Below are positions 7,409 through 11,307 of a stretch of 11,307 nucleotides of DNA, in pieces; the stretch's first letter is position 1; the number at the start of each line of letters is the position of its first letter. Origin of the DNA: JAXDLK01 sp034666665 (lineage in GTDB: Bacteria; Desulfobacterota; Binatia; JACPRU01). Below the pieces are notes generated by a model. That model was given only the letters and a program-made list of their open reading frames with translations, did no database searches and was not told the DNA's origin. The stretch spans positions 1 to 11,307 of the forward strand of contig JAXDLK010000097.1 in the NCBI GenBank assembly GCA_034666665.1, read 5' to 3'. The position numbers and the translations under genes are program-made.

Positions 7409-7450
7409 GGACGCCTCCAGGCCCCCCTCCGTTCCAACCTGGAGGCGTCC
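7409..7450. terminator. strong stem-loop after the TetR-P450 operon
   Basis: Arms at 7409-7421 and 7438-7450 (GGACGCCTCCAGG and its exact complement) form a perfect 13-bp stem around a 16-nt loop, beginning 12 nt after the P450 stop codon. This is where a terminator would be expected. Neither side has a run of U, so it is not a textbook intrinsic terminator; it may act as a U-less terminator or as a 3' stabiliser of the P450 message. Confidence 0.5.
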
Positions 7451-7462
7451 TCTCCCTCCCGC

Positions 7463-8638
7463 TCAGTCGAAGCACACGGGGAGGCGATTCGGTGAGCGGA
7501 AGCTCACGCCCTGGATCCAGCACTCTTCCCGCGGATCGAGGCGCAGGTTCGGCAGGCGGTCGAGAAGCGCCGTGACGGCGGTCAACACCTCGACCCGGGC
7601 GAGATGGTACCCGAGGCAGAAGTGCTTCCCGAGGCCGAACGCGAAGTGGTCAGCGGCGCGGCGGTGGAGATCGTACCGGTCGGGATCGGGATAGTGCTCC
7701 TCGTCCCGATTCGCCGGCCCGATCATGACCGACACCATCGAGCCGGAGGGAATCGACACCCCGCGGAGCTCGACGTCGGTGGACGCCCGGCGAGCGGTGC
7801 CGATGAGGGGCGGCTCCCAGCGAAGCGTCTCCTCGAGCGCCCAGGGGAGCTCCGCGGGATCGGCGCGAACCTCCTCGAGCACCTCGGGCTGCGAGAGCAA
7901 GGCGAAGAGCAGATTGCCGAGCAGGCGGAACGTGGTCTCCGCGCCCGCGGGGAGCAGCAGCAAGAGAAACCCGAAGATCTCCTCGTCGGTCAGCCGGTGA
8001 CCCTCGAGCTCGGCGGCGGCGAGCTCGCTGATGAGATCGTCTCGCGGCTCCGCGCGGCGCTCGGCGATGATCGGGGCGAGCACCTCCTTCAGCGCGCGCG
8101 ATGCGGCGAGACCGTTCTCGGGATGCTCCGGCCGGTACGCGATCAGCTCCAGCGACCAGCGGCGGAACTGCGCGACGTCGCGCATCGGCACGCCGAGCAT
8201 CCGCGTGATCACCATCAGGGGAAAGTCCGCCGTCAGCTGGCTCACCAGCTCGGCGCGGCCGCCGCCGCCGCGGATCGCCTCGAGGCGCTCGTCGACCAGC
8301 GGCTCGACGAGCCGCTCGGCATAGCGGCGGATCGACTGCGGCCGGAACGCGTTCGACACCAGGCCGCGATGGACACCATGCGGACGGCCGTCCATCTCGA
8401 GGATCGTCCGTCCCATCACCGGCCCGATCACCTGCCGCATGATGCCCGACGAGAACGTCTCCGCGTCCCGCAGCACGCGCGACACGTCGTCGTACCGCAG
8501 CACGAGGTACACGGCTCGACCGTAGACCTCGGCACGGAAGATCGGCTGGTTCCGGCGCATCTCCGCGAACATCGGATACGGATCGCGGACGTCGGAGAGG
8601 ATCGGGCTGGTGAGCAGCGCGGTCGGCGATTCGTTCAT
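7463..8638 (-). CDS. cytochrome P450 (bacterial, soluble)
   Basis: The 391-residue product is a haem monooxygenase of normal bacterial length without a membrane anchor, so cytoplasmic and dependent on a separate ferredoxin and reductase, none of which is in the window. Seen motifs: the C-helix MDGRPHGVHRGLVSNAF (82-98), the I-helix oxygen-activation motif AGAETT (231-236), the K-helix ExxR in EETLRW (E270, R273), the PDRYD region (319-323), and the haem loop FAFGLGKHFCLG with axial Cys341. The acid-alcohol pair E234/T235 is intact, so it should be catalytically active. The start is the ATG at 8636-8638: it overlaps the TetR stop as ATGA, has GGGAGG 6 nt upstream, and MNESPTALL is a typical N-terminus. 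The frame stays open 98 codons further upstream, but that part is a shadow of the TetR gene. Substrate and CYP family number cannot be read from sequence; control by the coupled TetR is likely. Confidence 0.95.
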   Translation of the reverse strand: MNESPTALLTSPILSDVRDPYPMFAEMRRNQPIFRAEVYGRAVYLVLRYDDVSRVLRDAETFSSGIMRQVIGPVMGRTILEMDGRPHGVHRGLVSNAFRPQSIRRYAERLVEPLVDERLEAIRGGGGRAELVSQLTADFPLMVITRMLGVPMRDVAQFRRWSLELIAYRPEHPENGLAASRALKEVLAPIIAERRAEPRDDLISELAAAELEGHRLTDEEIFGFLLLLLPAGAETTFRLLGNLLFALLSQPEVLEEVRADPAELPWALEETLRWEPPLIGTARRASTDVELRGVSIPSGSMVSVMIGPANRDEEHYPDPDRYDLHRRAADHFAFGLGKHFCLGYHLARVEVLTAVTALLDRLPNLRLDPREECWIQGVSFRSPNRLPVCFD

Positions 8639-9333
8639 TCGCTTCCTCCCGAGGATGTGGCGGCCGCTCCGCCCCGATGCCGGAGCGTCTCTCGGAGGGG
8701 ATGCCCGACGGGGTATCCGATGATCGCCAGGATCACGCGCCGGAGATGCGCCTTGGTGGCGCGGCCGAGCTCGGGATCGGTGACGTCGCGGCCGAAGAGC
8801 CGGCGGTGGAGATCGGTCGACAGCGCGTGGTTGTTGAGCACGCCGTCCACGGTCACGAGCAGCAGCCGGAGGTCCAGGCCCCGGACGCCGAGCCCTCGCT
8901 GCCGCATCGCGGATCGCATGAACTCGACCCACGCGGCCTCGCGCGGCCGGCGCCTCGAGGGGAGTCCGTCGCCGAGAAGCGAGCGCGCGTGAATCGCGAC
9001 GCAGTCGCGGTTCTCGAGGTACAGGTCGAAGAGCTCGTCGACGACCCGCTCGACCAACTGACCGGGCGCGCCGTCGGTGTCGGCGAGCACGCGGCGAACG
9101 AGCTCCTCGACGCGGCCGTTCCAGGTCGCGAGCACGTCCCGGTAGAGACCCAGCTTCGACCCGAAGTGATGCTGGATCGTGAACATCCGCACTCCCGCCT
9201 CGCGTGCGAGCTCACGCATGGATACGCCGCGGTAGCCGCTGCGGGCGAACCGCCGGACGGCGGAACGGAGAATCCGCTTCCGCGTCCGCTCCGCTGCGGC
9301 ACGCGGACGCCGGCCGGGCTTTTTATTGGTCAT
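8635..9333 (-). CDS. TetR family regulator coupled to the P450
   Basis: The 232-residue product begins with a basic segment (MTNKKPGRRPRAAAERTRKR). The TetR_N HTH follows at about residues 21-65 (ILRSAVRRFARSGYRGVSMR, ELAREAGVRMFTIQHHFGSK, LGLYR). The recognition helix has IQHHFGSK where most members have lYyHFgsK. The C-terminal helical domain (70-210) has no assignable ligand. The gene is 79 nt after bufC, and its stop overlaps the P450 start by 4 nt, making a two-gene unit. It probably senses a compound the P450 handles and controls both genes. The ATG at 9331-9333 has no clear Shine-Dalgarno, and a promoter-like pair ends 8 nt upstream, suggesting an almost leaderless mRNA. Confidence 0.93.
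   Translation of the reverse strand: MTNKKPGRRPRAAAERTRKRILRSAVRRFARSGYRGVSMRELAREAGVRMFTIQHHFGSKLGLYRDVLATWNGRVEELVRRVLADTDGAPGQLVERVVDELFDLYLENRDCVAIHARSLLGDGLPSRRRPREAAWVEFMRSAMRQRGLGVRGLDLRLLLVTVDGVLNNHALSTDLHRRLFGRDVTDPELGRATKAHLRRVILAIIGYPVGHPLRETLRHRGGAAATSSGGSE
8645..8650 (-). promoter_or_regulatory. ribosome binding site deciding the P450 start
   Basis: GGGAGG on the minus strand, 6 nt before the ATG at 8638 and within the last codons of the TetR gene, is a near-ideal Shine-Dalgarno. It fixes the P450 start and rules out the longer open frame. Confidence 0.75.
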
Positions 9334-9341
9334 TCGCCCAA

Positions 9342-9371
9342 TCGATAGGACGAAACGCGCACGCGTGGCAA
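9342..9371 (-). promoter_or_regulatory. candidate promoter of the TetR-P450 operon
   Basis: On the minus strand TTGCCA (9366-9371, 5/6 match to -35) is followed after 18 nt by TATCGA (9342-9347). The ATG begins 8 nt after the -10-like box, so transcripts would have a leader of only about 0 to 3 nt. The 79-nt gap after bufC leaves little other room for a promoter. Confidence 0.4.
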
Positions 9372-9374
9372 GGA

Positions 9375-9401
9375 GGCTCCGCGCCGCGGCGCTTCAGAGC
9401 C
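9375..9401. terminator. candidate hairpin after bufC
   Basis: GGCTC (9375-9379) and GAGCC (9397-9401) are complementary, enclosing a further GCGC-CGCG-GCGC fold, 11 nt past the bufC stop. It is imperfect and lacks a U-tract, but sits in the only gap between the bufferin genes and the TetR-P450 pair, upstream of the candidate promoter. Confidence 0.3.
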
Positions 9402-9412
9402 GGACCGCTTGG

Positions 9413-10234
9413 TCAGCCGAGCTCGACGATCAGGCCGTCGGCGATCCAGCGCGCGACCAGGGCGGCGGCCTCGGCGGCCGCATGCTCGGCACCCGCGTGC
9501 GCGGCGACGCTCTCGCACACGGCGGCGAAGGCGTCGCCGCTCGCCACCAGCGAGAGCGCTCGTGCCTCGGCCACGTTCATCTCGCGATGCCGCACCCGGT
9601 GATCGCGGCGCCATACGCGGACGGCGCCCGGCTGCTCCGACACGGCCGGCGGCTCGGCGCCGCGATCGACGGCGTCCCGCACCCCGAGGACGGCGAAGCG
9701 CAGCTCGAGAACCCGGAGAGACGGCGTCAGCCGGAACCGGAGCTCCGCCCATTCGTCGGGGGGGAGCGCGGACAGCCGCTGCGCGGCAATCGGCGCCGCG
9801 TCCGGAGCGTCGAAGGCGTCGAGATGCGCCCGCTCGAGCGTCGCGAGATCGGCGAGATCGGCGCGTCCCGCGAGGAGCTCGTGCGAGGCGACGAACGCCG
9901 GCAAGTGGCCGCCGACGAAGCGCACCGATGGATGATCCGAAGGGTGCGCGAGCAGGTAATCGGTGGTCAGGTTGTGGAAGCGCTCCTCGCCGATGACCGC
10001 CGCGACCGCCGGATAATCTTCCTTCAGGCAGTCGAGCAGCCGGTAGAAGTACATGTTCGCGTAAACGTCCAGCCGCTCGACCGCGCCCATGCGTTCGTCG
10101 CTCCGCACGACGGACTGGAGACCGCCGGCGAGAAGCCGCTCGGTGCTCGAGAGCTCCTCGAGCGCCCGCGCGACGCCCTCAGGCGCGGCGATCAGATGCC
10201 AGAGGAGCTGCTGCGTGTCGGCGAGACTCGGCAT
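9413..10234 (-). CDS. bufC: HvfC/BufC family protein (DUF2063), bufferin modification partner
   Basis: The 273-residue product has the N-terminal DUF2063 domain (about 7-112), older databases' 'putative DNA-binding domain'. The hallmark is ERLDVYANMYFYRLLDCLKEDYPAV (53-77), followed by FHNLTTDYLLAHPSDHPSVRFVG and LPAF. A C-terminal domain (115-273) contains the LERAHLDAFDA segment common in this family. In bufferin and related MNIO clusters BufC pairs with the DUF692 enzyme and is thought to bring the precursor peptide to it; it is not believed to bind DNA. The ATG at 10232-10234 lies inside the end of bufB, giving a 56-nt out-of-frame overlap. A GAGAGG (10238-10243) sits 3 nt upstream, closer than usual. 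It should be cytoplasmic, acting before the peptide is exported. Confidence 0.9.
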   Translation of the reverse strand: MPSLADTQQLLWHLIAAPEGVARALEELSSTERLLAGGLQSVVRSDERMGAVERLDVYANMYFYRLLDCLKEDYPAVAAVIGEERFHNLTTDYLLAHPSDHPSVRFVGGHLPAFVASHELLAGRADLADLATLERAHLDAFDAPDAAPIAAQRLSALPPDEWAELRFRLTPSLRVLELRFAVLGVRDAVDRGAEPPAVSEQPGAVRVWRRDHRVRHREMNVAEARALSLVASGDAFAAVCESVAAHAGAEHAAAEAAALVARWIADGLIVELG

Positions 10235-11081
10235 CGACCTCTCGTTGGACGTCTCCTCGGACTTGTCGCTGGACCTGGCGGGCTCTTTCGGCCTCGGCGG
10301 CGAGCTCGGGGAATTCCGGGATGTGATCGTCGCGCTCGATCAGCGTCGACACCGTCCCGAAACGCCGCACGGCCTCCGCGTAGAGGTTCCACACGGGGGT
10401 GACCACGGGATGATCGTGGGTGTCGAGCAGGAAGCCGCCGCGATCGCTGTGGCCCGCGAGGTGGAACTGCACCACCCGGTCCGCCGGCACGCCGTCGAGA
10501 TACTCGACCGCGTCGAACCCGTGATTGAACGCGCTCACGTGAACGTTGTTCACGTCCAGCAGAAGATAACAGTCCGCCCGCGACGCGATCTCCGAGAGGA
10601 ACTCCCACTCGGGAACGACCGAATCGCAGTACGTGAGGTAGCTCGACACGTTCTCGATCACGATCGGCCGCCCGAGGAAGTCCTGCACGCGAGCGATCCG
10701 GTCGACGACGTGGTCGATCGCCTCCTCGGTGTACGGCAGCGGCAGCAGGTCGTGAGCATTCCGTCCACCGACGCCAGTCCAGCAGAGGTGGTCGGAGACC
10801 CACGCCGGCTCGACCCGGGCAGCGAGGTCACGCAGCTCCCGCAGGTAGTCCAGGTTCAGCGGGTCGACGGAGCCGATCGACAGCGACACGCCGTGCATCA
10901 CCACGGGGTATCGCTCGCGCACCCGGTCGAGGACGAACAGCGGACGCCCTCCCGGCACCATGAAGTTCTCCGAGACCACCTCGAACCAGTCGACCTCCGG
11001 CCAGTGCTCGAGGACGTAGGGGTAGTGCTTCGTTCTGAGACCGAGGCCGCAGCCGAGGCGGGGGAACGGGGATGCGCTCAC
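10179..11081 (-). CDS. bufB: MNIO family (DUF692) bufferin maturase
   Basis: The 300-residue product is a multinuclear non-haem iron oxidase of the DUF692 family, a TIM-barrel enzyme that oxidatively modifies Cys in a ribosomal precursor; in studied bufferins it makes 5-thiooxazoles. Family landmarks and probable metal ligands: GCGLGLRTKHY (H19), DWFEVVSENF, VMHGVSLSIGS (H63), VSDHLCWTG (D97, H98), IENVSSYL (E143, N144), LLDVNNVHVSAFNHGFD (D176, N179, H181), QFHLAGH (H207, H211), DTHDHPV (D220, H222) and LIERDDHIPEF (E249). All expected ligand positions look intact, so it should be active. The start is GTG (11079-11081), chosen because GLGLR then sits about 12 residues in, as usual; no strong Shine-Dalgarno. 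The last about 40 residues are an Arg/Ala-rich tail produced where the gene overlaps bufC. It lies 49 nt after bufA. Confidence 0.93.
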   Translation of the reverse strand: MSASPFPRLGCGLGLRTKHYPYVLEHWPEVDWFEVVSENFMVPGGRPLFVLDRVRERYPVVMHGVSLSIGSVDPLNLDYLRELRDLAARVEPAWVSDHLCWTGVGGRNAHDLLPLPYTEEAIDHVVDRIARVQDFLGRPIVIENVSSYLTYCDSVVPEWEFLSEIASRADCYLLLDVNNVHVSAFNHGFDAVEYLDGVPADRVVQFHLAGHSDRGGFLLDTHDHPVVTPVWNLYAEAVRRFGTVSTLIERDDHIPEFPELAAEAERARQVQRQVRGDVQREVDAESRRHAAAPLASDRRA

Positions 11082-11096
11082 GCTCGTCGAGGATGA

Positions 11097-11124
11097 GCGG
11101 CGCCGAGCAGGAGCCCGGCGCCGC
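11097..11124. promoter_or_regulatory. perfect stem-loop between bufA and bufB
   Basis: Arms at 11097-11105 and 11116-11124 (GCGGCGCCG and its exact complement) form an all-GC 9-bp stem with a 10-nt loop. It starts 6 nt after the bufA stop and ends 15 nt before the bufB GTG. There is no U-tract, so it may act as an attenuator, an RNA-processing or stability element protecting the bufA message, or a brake on bufB translation. Its position between a precursor gene and its enzyme gene suggests it sets their ratio; that is inference. Confidence 0.5.
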
Positions 11125-11130
11125 GATCGT

Positions 11131-11307
11131 TCACTTGGTTTCGGCGGTACCGCCCTTGGCCTTGCAGTCCTCGGCCGAAGACGTCTTCACCCAGCCCTTG
11201 CCCTTGCACTCGTTCTTGCCGGCGCAGTCGTGGCCGGCGCCGCCACAGGCGCCCTGTCCCTTGCACGCGTTCGCGCCGCTGCACTTCACGTTGCCTTCGG
11301 ACCCGTG
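11131..11307 (-). CDS. bufA: bufferin precursor, BufA2-type, C-terminal part (runs off the right edge)
   Basis: The 58 visible residues before the TGA (11131-11133) are Gly/Lys-rich with six Cys at visible positions 9, 15, 21, 28, 34 and 48. The order is KCSGANACKGQGACGG, then HDCAGKNECKGKGW, then AEDCKAKGGT. This matches my recollection of the BufA2 family of periplasmic bufferin-type metallophores, and differs from BufA1/DUF2282, which has four Cys. Bufferins are exported RiPPs whose Cys are partly converted to thiooxazoles and partly disulfide-bonded; they bind copper in the periplasm and protect against excess. The N-terminus, expected to be a Sec signal of about 25 residues, and the promoter lie beyond the window. 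The assignment is supported by bufB and bufC directly downstream. The reading frame that gives an Arg-rich product over the same bases is a shadow. Confidence 0.9.
   Translation of the reverse strand, partial: HGSEGNVKCSGANACKGQGACGGAGHDCAGKNECKGKGWVKTSSAEDCKAKGGTAETK

Noticed and set aside
7246..7575. Possible small plus-strand gene starting in the gap upstream of the His-rich gene
   Set aside because: No Shine-Dalgarno, no signal peptide or domain, and it runs antisense through the strong stem-loop and into the P450 end.
7604..8992. Plus-strand frame of about 460 codons opposite the P450 and TetR genes
   Set aside because: No recognisable domains and shadow-like composition; the P450 and TetR motifs are on the other strand.
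11078..11284. Alternative 68-codon Arg-rich frame over bufA
   Set aside because: The Cys/Gly/Lys-rich frame ending at 11131 matches a known precursor family and sits directly before bufB; the Arg-rich product is its shadow.

Overview
The window is a G+C-rich stretch from a Gram-negative bacterium. The protein set needs a periplasm and outer membrane: an RND efflux pump with a lipoprotein adaptor, a DUF1329 periplasmic protein, and a bufferin-type metallophore precursor. A combination of DUF1329, P450, many TetR regulators and bufferins would suit an uncultured deltaproteobacterial, Myxococcota or Binatota-like lineage. That is an impression from gene content, not a demonstrated placement. I see no rRNA, tRNA, insertion sequence, prophage or CRISPR array. 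All eleven genes lie on the minus strand, so transcription runs from high to low coordinates.

In order of transcription, the right end (11307 to 9413) is a bufferin locus, cut by the window edge inside its first gene. It holds the Cys-rich precursor bufA (BufA2-type C-terminus, six Cys), the MNIO/DUF692 maturase bufB and the DUF2063 partner bufC. A perfect 9-bp GC stem-loop sits between bufA and bufB, and bufB overlaps bufC by 56 nt. Next come a TetR-family regulator and a bacterial cytochrome P450 (9333 to 7463), joined by an ATGA stop/start overlap and followed by a perfect 13-bp stem-loop. A small exported His-rich protein (7187 to 6927) stands alone.

The centre (6808 to 1798) is a tightly coupled efflux operon: TetR regulator, periplasmic adaptor lipoprotein and HAE1-type RND pump, each joined to the next by a 4-nt stop/start overlap. 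No TolC-like outer-membrane channel is present, so the pump must borrow one. An exported DUF1329 protein (1714 to 371) follows in the same direction after 83 nt. At the left edge is the first third of an AbrB/MazE-type DNA-binding protein. A well-placed promoter and a tandem 8-bp repeat lie directly upstream of it.

The main biological interest is the bufferin cluster, a recently recognised copper-binding RiPP system, and its internal hairpin. A second point is that all three DNA-binding regulators have promoter-like hexamers within 6 to 9 nt of their start codons, which would give leaderless mRNAs.
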